Source of the DNA: Calendula officinalis
Lineage: Eukaryota > Streptophyta > Magnoliopsida > Asterales > Asteraceae
Direction of reading: 5' to 3'
DNA: 64,000 nucleotides
Assembly (NCBI GenBank): GCA_963853835.1
Contig: OY970820.1
Coordinates: forward strand, 75,822,909-75,886,908
Shown: piece after piece, positions 1 through 9,412 of the stretch
Numbering within the stretch: the first letter of the stretch is position 1
How the letters are laid out: each line of letters begins with the position of its first letter
Notes under the pieces: model-generated
The model's database searches: none
Told to the model about the DNA's origin: nothing
What the model saw: only the letters and a program-made list of their open reading frames with translations
Translations under genes and position numbers: made by a program

Positions 1-2040
1 AGCCTTTGATCATCGTTGACAGACATACTTTTAATCGGCTTTTCAACCAATATAAAGTATTCCAGAAGACTTCATGCAAATCGACTGAATATTGACCCAT
101 AGATAGAGCGGTTAGCAGCGGAAGTCCTTTCTTGAAGTTGTGGCGTTTGTCGATTTGCTGCAGATCCTTGGTTCCTGATGTTTGTTGAAGTTGAAGCAGT
201 GCGGAATGTTGATATGTTGTGGATTTTCTGACCGTTGTTGATAATGTTGGAGTACGGTCATAAAATCGCTTATCTGATGTGTTGACTGTTGTTGATAAGA
301 TTGAAATACAGTCATCAGATCTTCTATCAGACATAGTGACCGTTGTTGATAACAATGGAGTACGGTCGTCTGATCTTCGCACGAGAAGGTATCAGGGTAA
401 CCCAGGATCACATAGATTGCCTGTTTGCACAACAGTTACAGAAACTGTGTGACCTACGTTCAGTGTTGGCATTGATGTTAGCACTGGTAGGATTTCCATT
501 CAATCATCGTGGAATACCAATATTTTGGTATCACTATGAATGTTCCGGCAATATCTCAAAGATATGCTTGGTAGAGTGCCTGTGTCCTAGAGAAATTTAA
601 TTCGGTTCTAGACTCTATACGTGGACAAACGAAGGCGAGGACTGGAGGTGGGTCCTCTTTTTCAATATCAACAATCTCCAAATGAGATGTCGATAGTGGA
701 TGTGGTAATCTCCGTGATTTTGAAACAAGTACTTTTTGTACTTGAGTGGTCAGTGGGGGTTGTGCATTGCATCACTGGGTCCATGATGTCTTAATCAGAA
801 AGCAACATATGCAATCCGATATAGATAAGGTTACCCGGTCATTTGTTCGGTTCAGGGAGGGTTTTCCGTTTTCTTTAACCCTATCACACACGCTCCTCAC
901 TCAACTCACTTTTTCATTTTCAACCACACCCTCGTTTTTGTTTTTACCATGTGATAAGCTGATTTGCACCCCATACTTCATACCCCCTCTCAATTTTTAC
1001 CTCAGCGCACCCCAATCAAGATCCCATGATACTTGATTCTGCTCACCTAGACCTAGGGACCCTCACTTTTTAGTTCCTATATTGTCGGTGGCTCCGGGGA
1101 AGATCATGCTGGGTTTAGCAGATCATAGGAGTAATTTGAGAGTGGACTATTACGCTCATGTGCATTTTAATCAGCTTTTTGAAGATGTTTCGTTTTTAGG
1201 AGTTTCACATGGATTTTAGGTAACACCGGACTCACTTAGAGTATCCATTAGCACACGGTATGAATCGGTAGTCGTTTGCACAACCGTTGGTTCAAATGTG
1301 TGACCTGCGTTTAGAGTTGGCGTGATTTTAGCTCTAGCAGGATTTCCACTCGATCCTCGTGAAACATCAGATTGTGATGCCACTACGAGTGTTCCGATGG
1401 ATTCATGGAGATCCATGTTTGTAGTGCAGGTGTCCTATATTGGAAATATTCTTGGGGCTGAGAACTAGACACACTGTGCATACAAAGAGACTTAACCCGG
1501 GGCAGGAGGTTATTATTATTCAATACCGACATACTCCGAATGAGTAGTCAGTAGCTTTTGTGCTACGTCCCCTGATGAAATGAAACAAATCCCTGTTGAG
1601 AGGAATTTGAGTAGTTGGTGGTGGCGTGCATTTGCTTTACTGGGCCAGTAAATTCTAGTGAAACATTCAACGAATGAATGATCACCTATTTAATTGGTTG
1701 CCCGGTTTGTTTTCGGTTTGGATGCACTCATAAGGTGTGTTTTCTTTGATTTATCATGTTTTCACATCACCTTGCACTCACCTATTACTATACCCTAGAC
1801 CTAAACCCTCACATTTACCAGTTGGCTGAAATATTTCCCTGGGAAGGTGTTGCCGGATCTGGCAAACCATGGGAAAGTATGTCTTTTAAAGTAGTAAGTA
1901 ACGAGAATTAAAAGAATTTGTAATAAACAGATGCAATCTTTACTAGAGAACTAGTAAAGAGATCGTTTACGGATATTACAACAACTTATGATTAACGTTA
2001 CAAACATAAAACTTTTTATTTGGGTATTTTGTTTTTGTTT
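1..2040. other. Non-coding stretch beyond the polypurine cluster of element A
   Basis: No protein with recognisable features is encoded; the short ORFs here look random. The stretch lies downstream (minus sense) of the third ORF and polypurine tracts of element A, where a 3' LTR would be expected. It does not resemble the 5' LTR at 15358-15700. It could be unusually long 3' non-coding DNA of the element, or a different repeat. Confidence 0.5.
418..1830. repeat. Diverged direct duplication, two units of roughly 0.6 kb
   Basis: The segment from about 418 to 1075 is repeated, with many substitutions and indels, from about 1270 to 1830. Matching landmarks in order are a TTTGCACAAC stretch, a TGTGTGACCT stretch, AGGATTTCCA, and a CCTAGACCTA motif near each end. 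The offset falls from about 850 to about 750 bp, so indels have accumulated. No convincing ORF lies inside. Confidence 0.6.
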
Positions 2041-2050
2041 TTCTGAATTT

Positions 2051-2101
2051 TCTCCCCCTAGAAATAATAATTCTCCCCCTAGAATTAATATTTCTCCCCC
2101 T
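2051..2101 (-). promoter_or_regulatory. Triple polypurine tract of element A
   Basis: On the minus strand three copies of AGGGGGAGA occur at 2093-2101, 2072-2080 and 2051-2059, spaced exactly 21 bp apart. Purine tracts of this form prime plus-strand DNA synthesis in plant copia elements, and multiple copies are described for Sireviruses. Here no 3' LTR follows directly. Confidence 0.7.
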
Positions 2102-2290
2102 CGACAAAACAAAAGTAATTGACAAGTTTTGAGATCGAAGGACGTACCTTATACATCGTCGGAGGGTTGAAGGAGAGGTTTTGCGGTTAAGCTTGATTGA
2201 GATTTGTGGTTTCTTATAAGAGCGGGTCCTGAATCTGTTTTGATCAGAAGCCATTGTGGAACAGGTGAAGTGCATCCCAGCATTTGAATG

Positions 2291-5200
2291 TTAATGCCGC
2301 CCACGTCTTTCATACGGTTTTTGGCGATTAACTGATTCGTCCTGCCATCTTAGCCCATGATATTGACCGAAAGGTAGTGGCATGTTAGGAACTTCAGTTG
2401 TGTAGGTAGGCGTGTTTCTTCTTTCTCGTACACCCAGGTGAACCTCAAAATGTCTAATCACTATTCGCCAGCTTAGTCTTTCCTTAATGGCAGTGATTAG
2501 TGTGTCAATATTGCTTCGCAGAGAGGTGTTTTCTGGGTTGCTGGGATCTCTGTTCATGTGCCTCCCCTTTTTCTCCAATTTCTTCTTGAGGATGTTCAAT
2601 GTGCCGTCACAGTACTTGGCAATGTCTGACACACGAAAGAAGACTCTTTCTTTGAAGTAGTTCGTGTAAGTCATTCCCAAGTTGGGTTCACCTAGAACAA
2701 CTGTTCTCCGAGTTTGAATCTCGGAGGGAAGTGATCTGTAGGGAGCAGCTAAGTGAACCTTTGCTGTACCACTCTCAATAGCCATCTGCACATCTTCCAT
2801 TCGAGCAGCTAATGTTTTAACAAGCATGAAGCGCTTCAGAGCAGCCTGAGCGAAATTTCTCGCATGATTTTTAATTAGATGAGGCGTGTCTGGTAGTAAG
2901 CGTACTATGTTGTAAAGAAATTCTATATCCCGAGGTTCAAGAATATAGTAGTCTCCTTCAGTAATTGTGTACAGTTGATCATCTGCTCTGCGAATATGGA
3001 AGATTGTGTACCAGTAGTAGCCTGAGAAATGGTCGGTCGTTATCTCCAGGAGTTGTGTTATCGGGAATTTGCTGTATCGATCAGTTTTGCCCCTAAGGTA
3101 ATGCATTGTAAGGTAATACATTTTCTTTTCTCGGAAAGGCAGTACCACTTCTTTGTATAAATCCTGATAGATTACAGGCAGCTCTGTCTCCTGGAAAATA
3201 GCAGAGAAGCGATCTTCAACAAATGGCATTTTAACTTGTTGAAAGAGGCACGCTTTGGAGATCTTCAGGCGGCGTTTGTTAGCTTTATCCGCCGCTCTCT
3301 TCTCGCTATATGATAATACCGGCACATCATGTGTAGGAGAGGCAGTTGGTGGTTCCGGTGCTGGAGTTCTGGCGGCGACCAGTTGATCGTAGTTCCGGAA
3401 GTAACGGTGATAATTTTCTCGGGTGAAGGGATATCTTTTGACGTCAAATGGTTCATCCTCCCCTGCTTTGTGGCTGTCGGAGTCATCGTTTGAAGGGGAG
3501 GTGGCAGGTTGAGTTGATTCGTTAAAAGCATCCCTCACAATGTTGTCTTCTTCCGGGTCACTAGGTAAATCAATCACTGTGTCCGCCTCTTTTCTCAGAA
3601 CCTGTTGAACATTGTCGTTTTTATTGTTCTCAACCTCAAAATTTATAGATTGGAGATGACACATAGATTCAAGTTTTTCGGCTTCAGTCGTCTCACTGGA
3701 TTTACGGTTATTTTGGGGCAAGATGTCTTCACTCTCATCTACTCGCCACTGGTTGAGCGGTTCAACATTCTGCACCTGATTGTAATCAAACTCAACAACC
3801 GCCCAGTCATGAAAGTATTCATAGTCTTGTTGTCCTCCTCCCTGTGTTTGATGAGAGGAGCTGGGTTGTTGTTGAGAATGACTTGCACCTCCTTGAGTTT
3901 GAGAACTGGATCCCCCGTGTTCCAGTATTCTTCTCTGTCCTCCTCCCTGAGGATCATCCTCAGGGTCACCAGGCCTTCTGAATAAAAGGGATCCTGGATT
4001 GCATGGCTCGACCAGTTCTTCTAAGCGATAGTTGAACATCGCTTTAATTTGTTCAATTGTAAATGAACGGGATGCTGCCAGGAGCATTTCTCGGTTAAGT
4101 GGATCAGAAGCCGGTGGAAGAGGAGCAACAGTTGCCAGCCTACCCTCAAGGTTTTCCAACCTCGTACTGAGTGATTGGATTGTGGAGGTGAGATGAGGGA
4201 TGATCTGCATTTCTGGATTTGGCATTTCAGTTGTTGTGGTAGTGGTAGCCTCGGATGATGTAGACTGTTGAGGGAGAGTCATTACAACTGTTGCAGGAGG
4301 AGTTGTATCGACCCTCGAGGCAGTACCACTTGTGTAGAATGAGGGAAGTGATGTGTCGATTGGATGTGTTGTTGTTATAAACGGTGAAATTGTGGTGGTT
4401 ACTGAGGGAATTGTGGTTGTGACTGGTGAGATTGTAGTAGTGACTGGTGGGATTGTGGTGGTGATAGGTGGAGTTGTGGTTGTTACTGGTGGGGTTGTGG
4501 TAGTGACTGGTGGAGTTGTGGTTTTTACTGGTGGGGTTGTGGTAGTGACTGGTGGAGTTGTGGTTGTTACTGGTGGAGTTGTGGGTTGGATTGTGGTTGT
4601 GACTGGTGGAGAGAGTGGAGGAACATAGGTTGTTGATGTCGGAAGTGTTGTAGTTAGTGGGGTAGCGGTTGATGTGGTTGGTTGTTGGGTGTGTGGTGGA
4701 GAGGGATCCGTGAAGATAGGATCATCAAAGGGGTTTGGGGATTCTTGTGGTGGTGGTGACGGTGGACCTTGTTGTGGTGGTGAAGGTGGACCGTGTGGTG
4801 ATGGTGGTGAACCTGTTCGATCAGATATCGTTGCAGCGGAGTCTGTTGAGGATGAAGAAGAGGACGGTTCAGCTGGTTGTTGTGGTTGTCGTATGATGGG
4901 TCGAGTTGGCGGAGGTAGAACTTGTTCAGATGATGTAGTGGCAACCGACCCACTTCCTGAGGCACCGCTGGAAAAAGTTCGAGGTCGTTTAGCACGTTGG
5001 TGAGCCGGTGGTTGTTGCTGTTCAGCCTCTCTACGTCTAGGACGTGGTTGAGGTGGTGGTTGGTGTGGTTGAGCTTGTGGTTGTTGTACTGGGGCAGCTT
5101 GTTGTGCAGGAGCAGCTGGTTGATCTGGAGCAGGAGGTGCTCCTTCGGGTGTCCAGTCAGGATAATGAAGAGCCCGGTATTGGTTCACACTATCAAGATT

Positions 5201-6067
5201 GAAGTTTGCGATTTTAAGGAGTGGGAGTGGGATCGCGGCCTCATTGACTTCAGTTGTACCACTGTTGCCCCTTAGAAAACTAACGCTCGATGGTATGAAT
5301 CTTCGTGCAACATCTCTGGTATGAATGTTTTGGTATCTCTCCATGAAATGTTCTATCATAATTGCCCAGAACCTCGGGTATGGCAGAAATGCCGGTTCCT
5401 TTGATTTGGAGAGCTTGAATTCTTCCCACAAGTAGGCAGCATAGTCAAAGTGGCGGTTGTAGCACATGGCATGATAGGCATGGTGAACTTCTTTTGAGGC
5501 CCTGTCGTGACCACCTTTCTTTGCTGTCATGCAACGGTTGAAGATTGTGAAGACATGTGACCAGCTTCTTGCCATATTTTTCTTTTTGAGCTCTCTTAAG
5601 TCAATAGTTTCCCGAGGAAGGAGAAGACCAAGATCGTGTATCCCGTAATACACTTGCTGGAATGGCAGCGGAGGTTCAAAGGTGGTGAGTGGTGGTCTTG
5701 AATCGGCACGAGGTAAACGGAAGATGTCATACAGATCATCTTTTGTGAATTGAATTGGTTGTTCATCAATAATAGTTTCGAAGTGGTGTGGAGTTGTTGA
5801 TGTCACCAGTGTTAGGTTAACAAAGAACTGTTGTACGTACACCGCTGGAACTGATGGTCGGGCATTTATCGAGTAATAAAGAGGATGACGTTGGAGAACA
5901 TGAGAATGGATCGGGTAGTTGATGGAGAACGAGACTTCTTCTTCCGGTGCCCAGTAGGGGTTGTTTTCCGCCATCGGTTTGAGCCTGTATGGAGGAACCA
6001 GGGTGTTCTCGTCAATGATATGTTGTGCCGCCATCTGAAGATTAGACACTAAGAAAATGCGGCACAA
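2291..6067 (-). CDS. Third ORF of element A (1258 residues, envelope position)
   Basis: Uninterrupted ORF downstream of pol in the same orientation, the place where Sireviruses carry an envelope-like gene. The N-terminal third (to about residue 310) is a compact folded-looking region containing FTKDDLYDIFRLPRAD, loosely like the plant-transposon-associated domain found beside many retroelements. Residues about 310-620 are low-complexity: Pro/Gln-rich, Ser-rich, then PPVTTT repeats. After another Gln/Gly/Ser-rich linker, the C-terminal third (from about residue 920) is conserved-looking and contains RRADDQLYTITEGDYYILEP and DGTLNILKKKLEKK, which resemble a domain I recall from many plant retroelement ORFs. 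I see no clear signal peptide or membrane span, so an envelope role is not supported. Start may be the first Met or the MAAQ Met 11 codons later. The intact frame contrasts with frameshifted gag and pol. Confidence 0.8.
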   Translation of the reverse strand: MCRIFLVSNLQMAAQHIIDENTLVPPYRLKPMAENNPYWAPEEEVSFSINYPIHSHVLQRHPLYYSINARPSVPAVYVQQFFVNLTLVTSTTPHHFETIIDEQPIQFTKDDLYDIFRLPRADSRPPLTTFEPPLPFQQVYYGIHDLGLLLPRETIDLRELKKKNMARSWSHVFTIFNRCMTAKKGGHDRASKEVHHAYHAMCYNRHFDYAAYLWEEFKLSKSKEPAFLPYPRFWAIMIEHFMERYQNIHTRDVARRFIPSSVSFLRGNSGTTEVNEAAIPLPLLKIANFNLDSVNQYRALHYPDWTPEGAPPAPDQPAAPAQQAAPVQQPQAQPHQPPPQPRPRRREAEQQQPPAHQRAKRPRTFSSGASGSGSVATTSSEQVLPPPTRPIIRQPQQPAEPSSSSSSTDSAATISDRTGSPPSPHGPPSPPQQGPPSPPPQESPNPFDDPIFTDPSPPHTQQPTTSTATPLTTTLPTSTTYVPPLSPPVTTTIQPTTPPVTTTTPPVTTTTPPVKTTTPPVTTTTPPVTTTTPPITTTIPPVTTTISPVTTTIPSVTTTISPFITTTHPIDTSLPSFYTSGTASRVDTTPPATVVMTLPQQSTSSEATTTTTTEMPNPEMQIIPHLTSTIQSLSTRLENLEGRLATVAPLPPASDPLNREMLLAASRSFTIEQIKAMFNYRLEELVEPCNPGSLLFRRPGDPEDDPQGGGQRRILEHGGSSSQTQGGASHSQQQPSSSHQTQGGGQQDYEYFHDWAVVEFDYNQVQNVEPLNQWRVDESEDILPQNNRKSSETTEAEKLESMCHLQSINFEVENNKNDNVQQVLRKEADTVIDLPSDPEEDNIVRDAFNESTQPATSPSNDDSDSHKAGEDEPFDVKRYPFTRENYHRYFRNYDQLVAARTPAPEPPTASPTHDVPVLSYSEKRAADKANKRRLKISKACLFQQVKMPFVEDRFSAIFQETELPVIYQDLYKEVVLPFREKKMYYLTMHYLRGKTDRYSKFPITQLLEITTDHFSGYYWYTIFHIRRADDQLYTITEGDYYILEPRDIEFLYNIVRLLPDTPHLIKNHARNFAQAALKRFMLVKTLAARMEDVQMAIESGTAKVHLAAPYRSLPSEIQTRRTVVLGEPNLGMTYTNYFKERVFFRVSDIAKYCDGTLNILKKKLEKKGRHMNRDPSNPENTSLRSNIDTLITAIKERLSWRIVIRHFEVHLGVRERRNTPTYTTEVPNMPLPFGQYHGLRWQDESVNRQKPYERRGRH
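4370..4610 (-). repeat. Minisatellite coding for PPVTTT repeats within the third ORF
   Basis: About ten imperfect units, mostly 24 bp or a related length, each encoding a Pro-Pro-Val-Thr-Thr-Thr type repeat. All length changes kept the frame. The encoded Thr/Pro tract resembles a mucin-like or hinge-like linker. Confidence 0.8.
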
Positions 6068-6296
6068 AACAATGATTAAAGTTAGTGCACAGTGTTAACA
6101 AAAGAAATGTAACGATGATGTTTCACACTTATCAAGACGAGAGGGTTCAAAGTAATTTTAATAGTATTTAAAAGATAAGAATAATATAAAAATTTTAAAT
6201 TTATTAAAAATATTTAATAAATAAAAATTAGTAAATTATAATTATAAAAAATAATAAAAATAAAATATAAAAAAAACTAAGAAGAAAGAAATGTAG

Positions 6297-6476
6297 TTCG
6301 GGCCGAGCTACAGTAACAACTTCGGGCATAGGATGTTCGTGCCGAACATGTGTAACAACTTCGGGCCGAAGAACAAGTAAATGTTCGGGCCGAAGTTGAA
6401 TAAGTAGTTCGGGCCGAAGATGAATAAGTAGTTCGGGCCGAAGTTGTTCAAGTAGTTCGGGCCGAAGACTTTTACG
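6297..6476. repeat. Inverted-repeat array 2 of element A (TTCGG-G-CCGAA units)
   Basis: About seven or eight units of the 11-nt odd palindrome TTCGGGCCGAA, most perfect, separated by 10-14 nt AT-rich linkers so that the period is about 23-26 bp. It is the same motif and plus-strand orientation as the leader arrays at 14541-14905 and 33195-33539. Confidence 0.85.
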
Positions 6477-6892
6477 ATGTTTGGTTTCCTTAACTGTTTT
6501 TCAAATTTTTGCATTCCTAGATCGATACAACAGATTAAACTGGCCAATGATGTTCGATTCCCCTATGCGAACATACTAGACTACCTGGTATAACCTATCT
6601 AACCCTAGATCGATTCAATTGACAGTGTTTGAAAACCTAGCTATCGACCGAAGTATTCATAGGTTAAGAACTGTAAAATTAAACATTAAAAGTGATGAAA
6701 CGATTGAAGGAAGTGTACCAGATGCAGATGTGAAGTGATTCCGAGTGTTTGGTACAAGATTCAAGCGGATTTGAACACGAGAATCGAAGATTCGAGTGAT
6801 CGTGTTCGAGTGTGTGTTTCGCACGGTGTTTTTGGTGTGTGTGTTCGAGAATGAGATGACGAGAATAGTGAAGTTCGGTTGATTTTATAGTA

Positions 6893-6970
6893 CAGAAGTT
6901 CGGGCCGAACTTCTTAACCGATAATGAACTTCGGGCCACGAACAGTGTGTAGTTCGGCCCGAAGAATTTT
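6893..6970. repeat. Small cluster of TTCGG/CCGAA inverted repeats
   Basis: Three units: a 17-nt inverted repeat at about 6896-6912, a degenerate unit near 6928-6944, and one in the opposite orientation (centre C on plus) near 6953-6966. They belong to the same motif family as the larger arrays. Confidence 0.7.
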
Positions 6971-7255
6971 CACCCTTTTTTTTTTTAAATAATAGAAAGT
7001 TAACACAAAAGGAAAATTAAGCATTAAAAATTAAAAATTTGGTGAAAATATAGAAAAATCCTAATTAATGTCGAGAGACGGAATTTAAGTAACGCAGCAT
7101 CAGTTCCCCCGACACTGATGAGATGAGTTGAATCTCTCCTTCGACATTTAACGATTGTTTGACGACCGGGTTTCAAGACGAGTTTCTTGAAAGCCATTGT
7201 GATGATACGAAGAATGCAACGATTTAACAATTTGAAAAATATGAGTTGTAGACAA

Positions 7256-9412
7256 TTAAGTTTTGAGATTTAGCATACCAAGCTTTGAGACAAGATAATT
7301 AAAACGTTTTTCGTCCAAAGCCTTGGTAAACAAATCTGCTAATTGAAAATCGGTGGAGACGAAGTACAATTCAACATTGCCCAGTTCAACGTGATCTTTG
7401 ATAAAGTGATATCGAAGATCGATATGTTTGGTTTTAGAATGTTGAACTGGATTACAAGATATTGCAATTGCACTTCTGGAATCACAATATAAAGGAATGC
7501 GGCTATAGGAAAAGCCGTAGTCCTTTAATTGTGATTGCATCCATATCACCTGGGACAGACAGCTAGCGGCGGCAACATATTCTGCTTCAGCTGTTGATAG
7601 TGAGACGCAGTTTTGCTTTCTTGATGACCAGCTGACTAGCTTATCTCCCAAAAATTGAACTCCCCCAGATGTACTCTTCCTGTCCAGCATGCACCCAGCA
7701 TGATCAGCATCAGAGAAGGCAGAAAGATCAAACGAGGTCTCCTTGGGATACCAAAGACCAAGATCTCTGGTGCCTTTCAGGTAACGGAAGATTCGTTTGA
7801 CTACCAGAAAGTGAGATTCTTTGGGAGCAGCCTGATACCGAGCACAGGTGCATGTTGAAAACATGATGTCCGGACGACTGGCCGTTAAGTAAAGTAGTGA
7901 TCCAATCATACCCCGATAGTTTGTCACGTCTACCAGTTTACCATCCAGATCAGCATTTAGTTTGGCAGTCGTGGACATCGGTGTTGCGATAGGTTTACAG
8001 TCGTCCATGAGATACTTCTTCAGCAGATCAGAGATATACTTTGATTGATTGATGAAGATGCCAGTTGGAAGTTGACGAACTTGAAGACCTAGGAAGAAGT
8101 TCATCTCACCCATCATGCTCATTTCAAAGCGTTTTACCATGAGATCGGAGAAACGTTTGCAATATTTCGGATTTGTAGACCCAAAAATAATGTCATCGAC
8201 GTAGATCTGAATTAAGATGATGTCTTCCCCGTGTCGTTTGATAAACAAGGTGGTATCAACTTTTCCCTTTGAAAAACCAGTTTCAACTAAGAACTGGGAA
8301 AGAACATCATACCATGCCCTAGGGGCCTGTTTCAAGCCATAGAGAGCTTTGTCGAGAACATAGACATAGTCTGGATGTTTGGGATTTACAAACCCTTCTG
8401 GTTGATGAACAAACACCTCCTCTTTTAGAATACCATTTAAGAATGCAGTCTTTACATCCATCTGATAGATAGTAAAGTTTTTGTGAGCTGCATATGCTAA
8501 GAAAATGTGAATGGCTTCTATGCGGGCAACAGGAGCAAATGTTTCTTCGTAATCAATGCCTTCCTGTTGAGCGTAACCCTTAGCTACCAACCTTGCTTTG
8601 TTACGAATGACGATTCCATTTTCATCTTTCTTGTTCTTAAAAATCCACTTAGTTCCGATGACTGATGATCCCGGTGTTTTAGGAACTAAGCGCCAGACCT
8701 TTAATCTTTCGAATTGATTAATCTCTTCCTGCATCGCAATTATCCAGTCTGGATCGGAAAGCGCTTCACAAACTTTCTTCGGTTCAGTGGAGCTTAAGAA
8801 TGATGCATGATGACATTCATCCGCTGAAGCCTGTCTAGTTTGGACCGAGGAGGCCGGGTTTCCGATGATTTGGTCCAAAGGATGTTCCTTTGTCCACTTC
8901 GTAGAGTGAGGAAGTGGGAGTTGACCAGGGTTAACGTTGGAATTATCAGTGAAAGCAGGATGTGGTATGATTGCAGTTTCAGTATTATGAGGATTGATCT
9001 GAGGTGGTGGATCGACTCGAGGAAGATGAAATTTAGAGAAATCAATCACCAGTGGAGCGATAATATCTAATGGAGGTGGGGGATCGTCTGGTGAAGATTG
9101 AGTTCCTTGTGTTGATATTGAAGGACCTGCACTTGATGAGGGTATTGGTGAGTTTGGAGCAGGTGAGGTAGGTGATGGGGTCTCATTTGGGGATGGAGTG
9201 TTGATTTCCGGAGCTGTGATTGATTGAGCATCTGCCGGAGGTGGGGGTGGAGGTGGGGTGTAGGTGGGGGTGGAGGTGGGGGTGGGGTGGAGGTGGGGGT
9301 GGGGGTGGGGGTGGAGGTGGGGGTGGGGGTGGGGGTGGAGGGGGGGGTGGGGGTGGGTGTCTGACGTTGTGATATTCATCATGGAAGTGTTGGAATAGGA
9401 TTTCAAGATCAT
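7256..9412 (-). CDS. Copia pol, 3' part: reverse transcriptase and RNase H (element A)
   Basis: Continues the pol polyprotein after a frameshift in the proline tract. After a Pro/Thr/Ser-rich linker come the copia reverse transcriptase landmarks: W.LVPKTPG, GTKWIFKNKKDENG, YQMDVKTAFLNG with the first catalytic Asp, ALYGLKQAPRAWYD, and YVDDIIFGSTN with the catalytic Asp pair. RNase H landmarks follow: SDADHAGCMLDRKSTSGG, the STAEAEYVAAA acidic motif, and KHIDLRYHFIKDHV near the C-terminus. The catalytic residues appear intact. The nominal start is only where the frame opens; the protein would be made by cleavage of a larger precursor. Confidence 0.9.
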   Translation of the reverse strand: MILKSYSNTSMMNITTSDTHPHPPLHPHPHPHLHPHPHPHLHPTPTSTPTYTPPPPPPPADAQSITAPEINTPSPNETPSPTSPAPNSPIPSSSAGPSISTQGTQSSPDDPPPPLDIIAPLVIDFSKFHLPRVDPPPQINPHNTETAIIPHPAFTDNSNVNPGQLPLPHSTKWTKEHPLDQIIGNPASSVQTRQASADECHHASFLSSTEPKKVCEALSDPDWIIAMQEEINQFERLKVWRLVPKTPGSSVIGTKWIFKNKKDENGIVIRNKARLVAKGYAQQEGIDYEETFAPVARIEAIHIFLAYAAHKNFTIYQMDVKTAFLNGILKEEVFVHQPEGFVNPKHPDYVYVLDKALYGLKQAPRAWYDVLSQFLVETGFSKGKVDTTLFIKRHGEDIILIQIYVDDIIFGSTNPKYCKRFSDLMVKRFEMSMMGEMNFFLGLQVRQLPTGIFINQSKYISDLLKKYLMDDCKPIATPMSTTAKLNADLDGKLVDVTNYRGMIGSLLYLTASRPDIMFSTCTCARYQAAPKESHFLVVKRIFRYLKGTRDLGLWYPKETSFDLSAFSDADHAGCMLDRKSTSGGVQFLGDKLVSWSSRKQNCVSLSTAEAEYVAAASCLSQVIWMQSQLKDYGFSYSRIPLYCDSRSAIAISCNPVQHSKTKHIDLRYHFIKDHVELGNVELYFVSTDFQLADLFTKALDEKRFNYLVSKLGMLNLKT

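Larger units (their letters stand above)
6068..7255 (-). other. Spacer between pol and third ORF of element A
   Basis: About 1.2 kb without a credible protein. It holds the two inverted-repeat clusters annotated separately and an AT-rich stretch at 6150-6290. Just after the pol stop a short frame begins MAFKKLVLKPG (7196 leftward), and the same start recurs in element B near 25964. This could be a short exon or leader for expression of the third ORF, but no splice site could be shown. Confidence 0.5.

Noticed and set aside
4353..4628. Plus-strand Val/Gly-repeat ORF
   Set aside because: Antisense shadow of the PPVTTT-encoding minisatellite in the third ORF.
2291..6067. Retroviral-type envelope glycoprotein
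   Set aside because: Position fits, but no signal peptide, membrane span or cleavage site could be seen.
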